From Bacteroidales bacterium (GTDB lineage Bacteria; Bacteroidota; Bacteroidia; Bacteroidales; UBA3824): 64,000 nucleotides of DNA. The translations under genes and the position numbers were made by a program. Under the pieces are notes generated by a model. The model did no database searches. It saw only the letters and a list, made by a program, of their open reading frames with translations, and was not told the DNA's origin. Below are positions 7,038 to 15,423 of this stretch, piece after piece; positions within the stretch are counted from its first letter, which is position 1; every line of letters starts with the position of its first letter. The stretch covers positions 1-64,000 of the forward strand of contig JAFXUC010000058.1 of assembly GCA_017535325.1 (NCBI GenBank), written 5' to 3'.

Positions 7038-8204
7038 ATGAAAACAAGTTTTTTTAGAATCCTGCCCTTGACGGCAGTGGTATTGCTTGCAACCTCTTGC
7101 AGCAAAGACGAAAACAATGACAAAGAAGTTGTCAACAACAGCCCCGCAAACGTTGTAATCGAAAAGAGCGTGGTAAAAATACCTTTTTCTGTAAAGGTTA
7201 ATCAGGGAAAAACGCTTTCAAAAATCGCATACAGCGGTTCAGAATCTTCTGTTACCGTGTCTTTTACAGATGACGATGTTACAAAGGGTACAATTTTGAA
7301 CGTAACAGGCACAGGCATTGAAGCAAGTACTTTAACTCTTGAAAAACAAGGCGAATCATACGTTTTTAAAGGCGATATAAACCTTTCAAGCGATGAATAT
7401 AAAGCAAGTTTTGAAAGCGGAGATATAACCCTTACAGGAAGTTTTGGAACTGCTGAAACGACTACAAAAAGCAGTACGGTATCGCTTGCTAATTTGATGG
7501 AAAATTGCAATCATCAGTATCTTGCAACATTTAAATCAGATGCAACGTCAATTGACCTTTACGATCAAAATTCGTATATTGAGTTTACTGTTGCAAAAGG
7601 TCAGTATAAAGTAAACATAGGAGAAAATTGGTATCCGGAAGGTGAAGGAAAAATAATTGACCAAGAGTTGAATAAACTTTGGGTTGTTGTACCTTCGGGA
7701 AGTGTCAGCGGACATTTTATAAAAGCAAATGCAACTGTTGACGCCGGAAAAATCTACACAATAACCCGCACCGATGTAGTAGACCTTGGCTTGTCGGTTC
7801 TTTGGTGTACGTCAAATGCGACATCAACAGAAACCGATCAAAAGAATTGGGAGGATGCCAAAACATTGGCAAATAGCGTTGAAGGTTATGAATTGCCTTC
7901 TGCCAGCAATTTCAAGGAATTGATTGGAGAAGAAATTGTTAGCGGCGTAACAGTAACAAAATCGGTGAAATGGAATGGCACAGGTACGGAAAATGGCGTT
8001 ACTTTTTCTACTGACTACGGTTCAGTTTTCTTCCCTGCGACCGGTTCCTACGGCGGCATGGATGCCGGCGCCTCCGGTAACTATTGGTCGGGGACTGGGG
8101 GCGTCGACAACGTTTTCGGCCTGAGCTTCGACGTTGATCGCGCGATTGTGGGCAGTGCCGAAGAGGACTACATGTTCTCTGTTCGGCTTGTGCGCGGCTT
8201 GTAG
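7038..8204 (+). CDS. FISUMP/Lcl-like surface lipoprotein with a diversified C-terminus
   Basis: A 388-aa lipoprotein. The start is ATG 7038, preceded by AAGGAGG at 7023-7029; a longer frame from 6963 would run over the upstream peptide gene and is rejected. Lipobox LLATSC puts the lipidated Cys at residue 21. Residues about 30-240 are Ser/Thr/Gly-rich beta-type sequence. From about residue 252 comes a VDLGLSVLWCTSNATS domain of the Fibrobacter-succinogenes-major-paralogue (FISUMP)/DUF1566 type, with the typical ending GNYWSGT...FSVRLVRGL. This C-type-lectin-like fold is a common target domain of diversity-generating retroelements, and the last 160 bases are A-poor and rich in NNC codons (see 8046-8204). 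Probably displayed on the cell surface as a binding protein; ligand unknown. Confidence 0.75.
   Translation: MKTSFFRILPLTAVVLLATSCSKDENNDKEVVNNSPANVVIEKSVVKIPFSVKVNQGKTLSKIAYSGSESSVTVSFTDDDVTKGTILNVTGTGIEASTLTLEKQGESYVFKGDINLSSDEYKASFESGDITLTGSFGTAETTTKSSTVSLANLMENCNHQYLATFKSDATSIDLYDQNSYIEFTVAKGQYKVNIGENWYPEGEGKIIDQELNKLWVVVPSGSVSGHFIKANATVDAGKIYTITRTDVVDLGLSVLWCTSNATSTETDQKNWEDAKTLANSVEGYELPSASNFKELIGEEIVSGVTVTKSVKWNGTGTENGVTFSTDYGSVFFPATGSYGGMDAGASGNYWSGTGGVDNVFGLSFDVDRAIVGSAEEDYMFSVRLVRGL
8046..8204 (+). other. Candidate DGR variable region (VR)
   Basis: The 3' end of the lipoprotein gene changes composition abruptly: lines 8041-8100 and 8101-8160 hold 7 and 8 A out of 60, against 23 of 60 at 7921-7980. 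Most codons at positions that align with Asn-rich template proteins end in C (GGC, GCC, TCC, GTC, GAC, TTC, CGC), as expected if AAC template codons had been rewritten at A. Framework residues of the fold (GNYWS, L.F, FSVRLVR) are kept. No reverse transcriptase or template repeat is in the window. Confidence 0.55.
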
Positions 8205-8234
8205 AATTTACTGATATTCTGTAAAAAAATGTAT

Positions 8235-8263
8235 CGGGCGGAAATTATTTTTCGCCCGTTTTT
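8235..8263 (+). terminator. Hairpin downstream of the lipoprotein gene
   Basis: CGGGCGGAAA pairs with TTTTCGCCCG (8235-8258, one G-T wobble) and is followed by TTTTTATT. It can terminate the lipoprotein transcript; a hairpin just past the variable region is also a known aid to DGR retrohoming. Confidence 0.65.
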
Positions 8264-8264
8264 A

Positions 8265-8297
8265 TTTGCGGATTTTTCAAAAAAAATTGTACTTTTG
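8265..8297 (+). promoter_or_regulatory. Bacteroidota-type promoter for porP-gldJ
   Basis: TTTG at 8265-8268, 21 nt, TACTTTTG at 8290-8297; porP starts at 8330. Confidence 0.7.
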
Positions 8298-8329
8298 CGG
8301 CGTAAAACTGCGTTATAAAAAGAAAGTCT

Positions 8330-9307
8330 ATGAAAAAAACTTTTTTGTTTGCAATATTTTTTTCCTTGGCTGCCGGTGTTGCGGAGGCTCAGGAATATTG
8401 TTTTTCGCAGTATTATTTGGACAAACTTTCTGTTAATCCTGCGTTTTCCGCCGTTGGGGATTACAGTGAAATCGGCGTTATTTTCAGGGATCAGTGGCCC
8501 GGAATTGAAGGCGGTTATAAAATTTACAACCTTGAATATCAGCAAAAACTGCCGTCTTACGACAGCGGTCTCGGGCTGAGGTTTTTCGGCAATACGGGCG
8601 GCGGCGGGGCGTTTAAGGTAAATGAGTTTGCTTTGGGCTACGCTTATACTTTTGCTCTTAACTACAAATTGAAATGTTCGCTCGGCTTGCAGGGGGCGTA
8701 TTATATGCAGAGTTTCAATCCCTCTGGCTTGGTTTATTACAGTATGATTGACCCCGCTTCGGGAGATGTTTCCCCGCTTAATGAGGACATACCTTTTGAA
8801 AAGACGGGCTGTCTTAATTTTTCGGGCGGAGTGATTTTTTATACGAAGAATACTGTTGTTTCGGCAGCGATGTACCGTTTTACCTCCATGACGCTTTCGG
8901 GTGAGAAAACCGCCATGCCGCTGATGATAACGGGGCTTGTAAACCACAAAATAAAACTTTCAAGCCATGCCAAAGGGGGTAAAATCGAAGACGTTTTTGT
9001 TGTTCCGACGATAAATTTTTCACATTCCGCCAACGCGGATATGATAATGCCGGGAGTTTATTTTTACGGAAAAATGCTTTTGGCGGGACTTAGTTTCAGG
9101 TATCAGAAAACTGACTTTCAGTCTTCTGCTGTTGTAACGAGCATAGGGTTCAGGGTCGGCAAAACGGAAATAGGTTTCGGTTACGATTTTTATACTGGGG
9201 CGGTCGGAACACCGTCAAAAAACTCTTTGGAGGCGGGCGTAAAATATAAATTTGAAAATTCCGAAAAAAATAACGGTTCAAAAACAATATTATGCCCTGC
9301 ATTTTAG
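8330..9307 (+). CDS. PorP/SprF family T9SS outer-membrane protein
   Basis: A 325-aa protein starting at ATG 8330 with a signal peptide ending AGVAEAQ. The family motifs CFSQYYLDKLSVNPAFSAV and IFRDQWPGI follow directly, and the C-terminus ends ILCPAF. It is the second PorP/SprF protein of the window (the other is at 1130-2167) and the two share this head and tail pattern. PorP is an outer-membrane component of the T9SS translocon/attachment machinery. The gene for a GldJ-like lipoprotein starts 48 nt downstream on the same strand and the two probably form one transcript from the promoter at 8265-8297. Confidence 0.9.
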   Translation: MKKTFLFAIFFSLAAGVAEAQEYCFSQYYLDKLSVNPAFSAVGDYSEIGVIFRDQWPGIEGGYKIYNLEYQQKLPSYDSGLGLRFFGNTGGGGAFKVNEFALGYAYTFALNYKLKCSLGLQGAYYMQSFNPSGLVYYSMIDPASGDVSPLNEDIPFEKTGCLNFSGGVIFYTKNTVVSAAMYRFTSMTLSGEKTAMPLMITGLVNHKIKLSSHAKGGKIEDVFVVPTINFSHSANADMIMPGVYFYGKMLLAGLSFRYQKTDFQSSAVVTSIGFRVGKTEIGFGYDFYTGAVGTPSKNSLEAGVKYKFENSEKNNGSKTILCPAF

Positions 9308-9355
9308 TTATATAATATATAGTGTTTGTTAGAAAATTTAAAAAACTTTAATGAT

Positions 9356-10885
9356 ATGAAAATGCGATTGAAAATAGCAGTACTTGCGTGCGTTATTTCG
9401 GGTGGTATGTTTACTATGCAGTCATGCGGACCGAAATTGTCGTTGCGCAATGGAGAATCCTCTAAAACCGGTTGGGCGTACAACAAACCGGAGTGGGGCG
9501 GTTTTGAAGTTGCCAAATACGTTGAACAAGAAGCGGGTCCTGGTCTTGTTTTGATAGAAGGCGGTACTTTTACTATGGGTAGTGTAGAGCAAGACGTTAT
9601 GTATGACTGGAACTCTATGAGAAAACGTGTTACGGTGTCTTCGTTTTATATGGACGAGACGGAGATTTCAAACGTTGACTACCGTGAATATTTGAATTGG
9701 GTATACAAAGTGTTTTTTGACGAGTATCCTGAACTTTATTACAAGACTTTGCCTGATACGCTCTGTTGGCGCAGACGTCTGGCTTACAACGAACCGTACG
9801 TTCAGTTTTATTTCCGCCACCCTGCCTACAACGATTATCCGGCAGTCGGTGTAAGTTGGGAACAGGCATCTGATTATTGTCTTTGGCGTACCGACCGTGT
9901 AAACGAGAAGGCTCTTATCACGGCGGGCGTTTTGGAATACGACACTGAGCAAAAAGGTGCAAACAATTTCAGTACGGAGGCTTACATTGCCGGTAAATAC
10001 GTAGGGCAGGTTAAGAACAACATTCCTTCACCGAGTTCTCCCGACGGCGAAAGACCCGCAAAAATGGAAGACGGTATCATGTTGCCTTCTTACAGGCTTC
10101 CTACCGAGGCAGAATGGGAATATGCTGCTCTGGCTCTTATCGGAAACTCTTTGTCTTCTCCTGAGCGTATTGTCAACCAGAGACTTTACCCGTGGAACGG
10201 ACACTATGTAAGAAACGAGGAAAAAGCAAACCGCGGTCTTTTCCGTGCCAACATGCAGAGGGGCAGGGGCGACCTTATGGGTGTTGCCGGTTATCTTAAC
10301 GACAACGCTGCACCTACCGCGCCGGTTGACAGTTACTGGCCTAACGATTACGGTTTGTACTGTATGGCGGGCAACGTCAACGAGTGGGTTTTGGACGTAT
10401 ACCGTGTATCTTCCAATCTTGACATTGACGAGTTCAACCCCTTCCGTGGTAACGTTTTCCAAGTGCTTGCAACCGACGAAAACAACGAATATATTCAGGA
10501 CGATACCACCGGACGCCTTAAATACAGGGATATGACAGACGAGGAAAGTATGGATCGTATCAACTACAAAAAGGCTGACAACATCAACTACAAAGACGGT
10601 GATTTGAGGTCTCAGATTGTTGACGGTCCGGACTGGATTAGTTCTCCCGATGAAGGTACTGAGCGCATGTATCACAACCATCACACTCCTGAATATCCGA
10701 TGAAATCTTTGGTTAACGACCGTGTAAGGGTATACAAAGGAGGCGGTTGGAGAGACCGTGTTTATTGGATGGTTCCCGGCACGAGAAGATTTTTGCAGCA
10801 GGACAAATGCAACGACGACTTGGGTTTCCGTTGCGCGATGATTCGTGTGGGTTCTCCCTCAGGTGTGAGCGGAGCAAAGAAGTAG
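9356..10885 (+). CDS. gldJ: GldJ-like T9SS/gliding lipoprotein (FGE-sulfatase fold)
   Basis: About 509 aa, starting at ATG 9356 (MKMRLK; ATG 9362 is also possible). A lipoprotein signal ends at MQSC near residue 23. The sequence GWAYNKPEWGGFEV, then GPGLVLIEGGTFTMGS and SSFYMDETEISNVDYREYLNWV, is the GldJ pattern within the formylglycine-generating-enzyme-like fold; late motifs are MAGNVNEWVLD and GGGWRDR...DLGFRCA. GldJ and its paralogue GldK are outer-membrane lipoproteins that form the periplasmic ring of T9SS with GldN; they keep the fold but not the catalysis. The GWxYN motif favours GldJ over GldK/PorK. No gldL, gldM or gldN follows; the gene ends at a strong terminator. Confidence 0.78.
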   Translation: MKMRLKIAVLACVISGGMFTMQSCGPKLSLRNGESSKTGWAYNKPEWGGFEVAKYVEQEAGPGLVLIEGGTFTMGSVEQDVMYDWNSMRKRVTVSSFYMDETEISNVDYREYLNWVYKVFFDEYPELYYKTLPDTLCWRRRLAYNEPYVQFYFRHPAYNDYPAVGVSWEQASDYCLWRTDRVNEKALITAGVLEYDTEQKGANNFSTEAYIAGKYVGQVKNNIPSPSSPDGERPAKMEDGIMLPSYRLPTEAEWEYAALALIGNSLSSPERIVNQRLYPWNGHYVRNEEKANRGLFRANMQRGRGDLMGVAGYLNDNAAPTAPVDSYWPNDYGLYCMAGNVNEWVLDVYRVSSNLDIDEFNPFRGNVFQVLATDENNEYIQDDTTGRLKYRDMTDEESMDRINYKKADNINYKDGDLRSQIVDGPDWISSPDEGTERMYHNHHTPEYPMKSLVNDRVRVYKGGGWRDRVYWMVPGTRRFLQQDKCNDDLGFRCAMIRVGSPSGVSGAKK

Positions 10886-10911
10886 TAAGAGAATATTATA
10901 TTTTTATTTTC

Positions 10912-10948
10912 AAGCGGTTTTGCCGAAAAGCAAAGCCGCTTTTTTTTG
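10912..10948 (+). terminator. Intrinsic terminator of porP-gldJ
   Basis: A 12-bp stem with one G-T pair (10912-10923 with 10930-10941), 6-nt loop, followed by seven T. Confidence 0.88.
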
Positions 10949-10971
10949 CTAAAATTTTTAACAAAAAATAA

Positions 10972-11003
10972 TTTGTTTTTGCTGTATAATCTTCTTATAT
11001 TTG
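10972..11003 (+). promoter_or_regulatory. Bacteroidota-type promoter for hppA
   Basis: TTTG at 10972-10975, 20 nt, TATATTTG at 10996-11003; the gene starts at 11046. Confidence 0.65.
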
Positions 11004-11045
11004 AAACGGAACTTTTCTTATCATTAACTAAAATCTATAAGTATC

Positions 11046-13289
11046 ATGCAGGACATTTCGAGTTTAATATGGATTGTGCCTGTCGCCTCGGTAACGGCGT
11101 TGTTGTTCGCCTTTCTTTTTTACAAAAAGATGATGGCGTGCGACGAGGGCAATCCCAAAATGAAGCAAATCGCGGGTTACGTCCGCGAAGGTGCGATGGC
11201 GTATTTGAAACGTCAGTACAAAATCGTTATCAAAGTTTTTATAATCCTTGCCGTTTTGCTGCTTGTGCTGGCGTATATGGGCGTTCAAAACCCGTTTGTG
11301 CCGATAGCGTTTTTGACGGGCGGCTTTTTCAGCGGACTCTGCGGCTATCTCGGCATGAAAACCGCCACCAACGCCTCCGCGCGTACGGCTCATGGCGCAA
11401 GCCAGTCGCTCAACAAAGGGCTTCAAGTGGCTTTCCGCAGCGGTGCGGTGATGGGACTCATTGTCGTAGGGTTCGGTCTGTTGGACATTGCGCTGTGGTT
11501 TTTCCTGTTGAAAGACCTCGTTTTCACGCCTGAAAATATGCAAAACGGTCTTGAAATCTTAGGACTGACTTTTGTTCATCCCGGCACGACAGAGCATCAA
11601 AAACTCATCGAAATCACCGCCACAATGCTGACTTTCGGCATGGGTGCGTCAACTCAGGCTTTGTTTGCGCGTGTTGGCGGCGGCATTTACACCAAGGCGG
11701 CTGACGTTGGCGCAGACCTTGTCGGCAAAACGGAGGCCGGAATCCCCGAAGACGACCCGCGAAATCCTGCCACTATTGCAGACAACGTCGGCGACAATGT
11801 CGGCGATGTTGCGGGCATGGGTGCTGACCTTTACGAATCTTATTGCGGAAGTATTTTGGCAACGGCGGCTCTCGGCGCGGCACTGCCCGGAATCTCGTCT
11901 GAGGCTCAAAACACTTTCGTCGTTGCCCCGATGATTGTGGCGGCTGTCGGAATCTTTTTGTCCGTTGCCGGTATTTTCCTTGTCAGAACAAAAGAAAGCG
12001 CAACGCAGAAAAATCTTCTTCACGCATTGCTTCTCGGCACGGGCGGAAGTTCGGCTATGATATTGGTTGTTATTGCGTTGATGGCGTCTGCGGGCTGGAT
12101 AACGTGGGGCATTTTCGGCTCTGCGGTGGCTGGTCTTGCGGCAGGCGTTATAATCGGTCAGGGTACAGAATACTTTACTTCTGACGAGTACAAGCCGACA
12201 AGGGGCATTGCCGAACAAGCAAAACAAGGTCCGGCAACGACAATTATCGACGGCATTGCGGTTGGAATGTTTTCGACGTGGCTGCCTGTCGTAACGATTG
12301 TTGCAGGTATCGTAATCGCTTTTGCTTCGGCGGGCGGTTTTGAAAACTTTGCGACGGGCGTTTACGGAATCGGTTTTGCGGCTGTCGGAATGCTTTCTAC
12401 TTTGGGCATAACGTTGGCGACCGACGCTTTCGGACCTATTGCCGACAATGCTGGCGGTAACGCGGAAATGTCAGGTTTGCCGCCTGAGGTCAGAAAACGC
12501 ACTGACGCATTGGACGGTCTCGGTAACACGACGGCTGTCACGGGCAAAGGTTTTGCAATCGGCTCTGCGGCTCTGACGGCTATGGCGTTGCTTGCGGCAT
12601 ATTTGGAAGAAATCCGCCTTTGGATTGCCAAAACGCCCGACAAACTCGCCGATTTCTTGAAACAGACCGGCGCGGCGGACATTGCAAGCGCAAAAATGAG
12701 CGATTTTGTAAATTATTTCAGCCTTGACATTTTCAATCCTCTGCTCTTGGGCGGCTTGTTTATCGGCGCAATGATGGCGTTTGTTTTCTGCGCTTTGACG
12801 ATGAAAGCGGTCGGCAGGGCAGCCGGCAAAATGGTTGAGGAAGTGCGCCGTCAGTTCCGCGAAATTGCGGGCATTTTGGACGGAAAAGCCGAGCCCGAAT
12901 ATGCAAAATGCGTTGAAATCAGTACCGCCGGAGCGCAGAAAGAAATGGTTTTGCCGGCACTTTTGGCGATAATCGTTCCCGTTGCGGTCGGCGTGGTTTT
13001 GGGCGTTGCGGGCGTTGTGGGATTGCTGGTCGGCGGACTGAGTGCCGGTTTTACGCTGGCTGTTATGCTCAACAATGCGGGCGGCGCGTGGGACAACGCC
13101 AAAAAGTTTGTCGAAAAAGGCAATTACGGCGGCAAAGGCTCTGACACTCACAAGGCTGCGGTTATCGGCGACACTGTCGGCGACCCGTTCAAAGACACCT
13201 CAGGACCTTCGCTCAACATTCTTATAAAACTGATGTCGATGGTTTCGGTTGTGGTGGCAGGCGTGACTCTGGCTTGGTCGCTGCTGTAA
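11046..13289 (+). CDS. hppA: K+-dependent ion-pumping membrane pyrophosphatase
   Basis: A 747-aa polytopic protein of normal family length. It hydrolyses pyrophosphate and pumps H+ and/or Na+ across the inner membrane. Signature motifs are present in order: [13 protein letters not shown] with [19 protein letters not shown] (about residues 218-255), [18 protein letters not shown] (about 459-476) and the C-terminal [18 protein letters not shown] (about 699-716). In [20 protein letters not shown] an Ala stands where K+-independent enzymes carry Lys, so K+ dependence is expected; whether Na+ or H+ is pumped cannot be told by eye. The gene is monocistronic between its own promoter and a perfect palindromic terminator. 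Confidence 0.97.
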   Translation: MQDISSLIWIVPVASVTALLFAFLFYKKMMACDEGNPKMKQIAGYVREGAMAYLKRQYKIVIKVFIILAVLLLVLAYMGVQNPFVPIAFLTGGFFSGLCGYLGMKTATNASARTAHGASQSLNKGLQVAFRSGAVMGLIVVGFGLLDIALWFFLLKDLVFTPENMQNGLEILGLTFVHPGTTEHQKLIEITATMLTFGMGASTQALFARVGGGIYTKAADVGADLVGKTEAGIPEDDPRNPATIADNVGDNVGDVAGMGADLYESYCGSILATAALGAALPGISSEAQNTFVVAPMIVAAVGIFLSVAGIFLVRTKESATQKNLLHALLLGTGGSSAMILVVIALMASAGWITWGIFGSAVAGLAAGVIIGQGTEYFTSDEYKPTRGIAEQAKQGPATTIIDGIAVGMFSTWLPVVTIVAGIVIAFASAGGFENFATGVYGIGFAAVGMLSTLGITLATDAFGPIADNAGGNAEMSGLPPEVRKRTDALDGLGNTTAVTGKGFAIGSAALTAMALLAAYLEEIRLWIAKTPDKLADFLKQTGAADIASAKMSDFVNYFSLDIFNPLLLGGLFIGAMMAFVFCALTMKAVGRAAGKMVEEVRRQFREIAGILDGKAEPEYAKCVEISTAGAQKEMVLPALLAIIVPVAVGVVLGVAGVVGLLVGGLSAGFTLAVMLNNAGGAWDNAKKFVEKGNYGGKGSDTHKAAVIGDTVGDPFKDTSGPSLNILIKLMSMVSVVVAGVTLAWSLL

Positions 13290-13296
13290 AAAAAAT

Positions 13297-13332
13297 ATCA
13301 CACGGATTTGCAAATCCGTGTGATTTTTTTTA
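13297..13332 (+). terminator. Intrinsic terminator of hppA
   Basis: A perfect palindrome, 14 + 14 bases (13297-13310 with 13311-13324), followed by a T run. Its central TTTG (13307-13310) may also serve as a poorly spaced -33 element for the MATE gene. Confidence 0.85.
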
Positions 13333-13333
13333 T

Positions 13334-13341
13334 TACCTTTG
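13334..13341 (+). promoter_or_regulatory. -7 element TACCTTTG before the MATE gene
   Basis: An exact TAnnTTTG match ending only 8 nt before the ATG at 13350, so the transcript would be leaderless or nearly so. The nearest TTTG is 23 nt upstream inside the hppA terminator, slightly beyond the usual spacing. Confidence 0.5.
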
Positions 13342-13349
13342 CACCCGCT

Positions 13350-14798
13350 ATGAAACCCGATAAAGACCAGTTATTCTCATTTATCAGAAACGGACAACAT
13401 CTTTCTGTCAGACAGCAGGTAAGCCTTACGGCAAAACTTTCTGTGCCTGCTATTATGACACAAATTTCGTTTATTCTGGTTCAGTATATCGACGCTTCCA
13501 TGGTCGGACATCTCGGTGCGGCGGCCTCGGCTGCTGTCGGTCTGATGAGTACGAGTACGTGGCTTTTGGGCGGTCTGTGCGAATGTATGGTTTCGGGTTT
13601 TTCGGTTTTGGTGGCGCACAGAATAGGCGCAAACCGAAATTCTGACGCCAAAGATATTTTGCGGCAGTCCTTTACGGTTTGTCTTTCGTGGGGAATTTTG
13701 CTGTCGGTTTTCGGCATGATTGTCAGCGATTACCTTCCTAAATGGCTTAACGGCGGCGATGAAATTGTGCCGTTGTCTTCACAATATTTCTTTATTTTTG
13801 CGGCGGGGATTCCGTTTTTTCAACTTGACTACCTCTCGGCGAGTATGCTGCGGAGTTCTGGAAATATAAAAGTGCCGTCGATTCTTAACGTCATAATGTG
13901 CGTTTTGGACGTAATTTTCAATTTTCTTTTGATTTATCCTGAAAGGCGGTTCTCAGTTGCGGGTTTTGATTTTGTGATTCCGGGTGCTGACATGGGCGTT
14001 TCAGGGGCTGCGCTCGGAAGCGTTTTGGCGTTTGTAACTACTTCGGGGATAATGACTTGGTATCTTGTCTGCCGGTCTAAGGAGTTGAAACTCAAAGGAG
14101 AAAACGGCTCTTTCCGTCCTACAAGGGAAAACTTGCAGAAGGCTTTGAAAATTTCTGTTCCAATCGGTTTTGAGCGTTTTATCATGTGTCTTGCCGCGAT
14201 TATCGTAACGGCTGTGATTGCGCCGCTCGGCAACATCAGCATTGCCGCCGACACTTTTGCGATAACGATTGAAGGGCTTTGTTATATGCCCGGTTACGGT
14301 ATTGCCGATGCCGCTTCTACGCTTGTGGGACAGTGCGTAGGCGCGGGCAGAAAATTTTTGGCTAAAAGTTTTGCAAAAATCACCGTTATTTCTTCGATGA
14401 TAGTTTTGACGGTGATGGCTGTGATAATGTTTGTGTGTGCGCCGGTGATGTTTTCGCTTATGACCGAAAATCAGGAAATCGTAGAATTGGGAACGGTGAT
14501 TTTGAGAATTGAGGCTTTTGCAGAGCCGTTTTTCGGGGCGGCGATAGTTTGTTACAGTGTGTTTGTCGGAGCGGGTAATTCGCTGTTGCCCAACATTATA
14601 AACATGGTTTCGATGTGGCTGATAAGGATTCCGCTTGTGATGTTTATTGCGCAGCCTTACGGTCTTAAAGGCGTATGGGTGGCTATGTGTTTTGAACTTA
14701 TAGTAAGGGGAACGGTTTTCCTTTTTGTTCTCCGTTCCCCAAAATGGCTTGACACTCAGGCAGTAAGGGAAGCCGAAAAGTCAGTAACGGGGTTGTAA
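13350..14798 (+). CDS. MATE family efflux transporter
   Basis: A 482-aa inner-membrane protein with about 12 hydrophobic segments. The start is ATG 13350 (MKPDKDQ); the frame upstream to 13308 lies in the hppA terminator and is not used. The N-lobe motif LSVPAIMTQISFILVQYIDASMVGHLG is typical of MATE/NorM-type exporters, as is the mirrored second-lobe segment near ISVPIGFERFIMCLAAIIVTAVIAPLG. These proteins export cationic or lipophilic compounds using Na+ or H+ gradients. The specific substrate is unknown. It ends 4 nt from the convergent thrH gene. Confidence 0.92.
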   Translation: MKPDKDQLFSFIRNGQHLSVRQQVSLTAKLSVPAIMTQISFILVQYIDASMVGHLGAAASAAVGLMSTSTWLLGGLCECMVSGFSVLVAHRIGANRNSDAKDILRQSFTVCLSWGILLSVFGMIVSDYLPKWLNGGDEIVPLSSQYFFIFAAGIPFFQLDYLSASMLRSSGNIKVPSILNVIMCVLDVIFNFLLIYPERRFSVAGFDFVIPGADMGVSGAALGSVLAFVTTSGIMTWYLVCRSKELKLKGENGSFRPTRENLQKALKISVPIGFERFIMCLAAIIVTAVIAPLGNISIAADTFAITIEGLCYMPGYGIADAASTLVGQCVGAGRKFLAKSFAKITVISSMIVLTVMAVIMFVCAPVMFSLMTENQEIVELGTVILRIEAFAEPFFGAAIVCYSVFVGAGNSLLPNIINMVSMWLIRIPLVMFIAQPYGLKGVWVAMCFELIVRGTVFLFVLRSPKWLDTQAVREAEKSVTGL

Positions 14799-14802
14799 AA
14801 AA

Positions 14803-15408
14803 CTATTGTTTTACCGTACTTAAAATTTCTTTTTTCAAACTTTCCAAATCCGTAACAACCGGATATTGCGGAAAATCCGCTTTTACGTTTTCCGGCGGAC
14901 AGAAAAGTATTCCCTTGTCGGCACTGCTTATCATTGTAACGTCGTTGTAACTGTCGCCGAATGCCAACACGTTGTAGTTGAGCGATTTAAAAGCCTCGAC
15001 GGTTTTTCTTTTCGGGTCTGCCTGACGGAGACGGTAATTTGTGATTCGTCCCGTGGAATCGGTTTCGAGGTTATGACACAAGAGGAACGGGTTTTCGAGT
15101 TTGTCCATCAGCGGCTGTGCAAATTCTACAAAAGTGTCGCTGACGATTGCAAAACGGGTTGCCTTGCGGACTTCGCGGATAAACTCCAACGCTCCGGGCA
15201 GAGGTTGTAAAGTGTTGATAACTTCTTGAATGTCTTGAAGTTTCAGATTGTGTTTGTCCAAAATTTCAAGTCTGTACTTCATCAACTGGTCATAATCTTT
15301 GATGTCGCGGGTCGTGAGTTTCAACTCTTCGATTCCTGTTTTTAAAGCGACGTTTACCCAAATTTCGGGGACAAAAACGCCCTCCAAATCGGCACATACT
15401 ATCCACAT
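14803..15408 (-). CDS. thrH: Bifunctional phosphoserine phosphatase/homoserine phosphotransferase ThrH
   Basis: A 201-aa HAD-superfamily enzyme of the usual ThrH length. The N-terminal CADLEGVFVPEIWVNVA carries the nucleophile Asp7 in a DxEG form typical of ThrH, not the DxDxT of SerB. The SDTFVEFAQPLM segment supplies the motif-II Ser/Thr, a Lys stands at about 133 (DPKRKT), and FGDSYNDVTM (about 150-159) is the last metal-binding motif. ThrH dephosphorylates phosphoserine and can pass the phosphate to homoserine, linking serine and threonine synthesis. It is the last gene of a minus-strand run with a glycosyltransferase-like and a radical SAM gene (15-nt gap). Confidence 0.9.
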   Translation of the reverse strand: MWIVCADLEGVFVPEIWVNVALKTGIEELKLTTRDIKDYDQLMKYRLEILDKHNLKLQDIQEVINTLQPLPGALEFIREVRKATRFAIVSDTFVEFAQPLMDKLENPFLLCHNLETDSTGRITNYRLRQADPKRKTVEAFKSLNYNVLAFGDSYNDVTMISSADKGILFCPPENVKADFPQYPVVTDLESLKKEILSTVKQ

Positions 15409-15423
15409 AATATTTCTATTTTT

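Noticed and set aside
8046-8204. A template repeat for the candidate variable region within the window
   Set aside because: I scanned for another copy of the NYWS/FSVRLVR coding stretch and for a reverse transcriptase and found neither.
8168-8947. 259-codon minus-strand frame across the lipoprotein end and porP
   Set aside because: Both plus-strand genes are well supported by motifs and promoter; the frame has no start region or domain.
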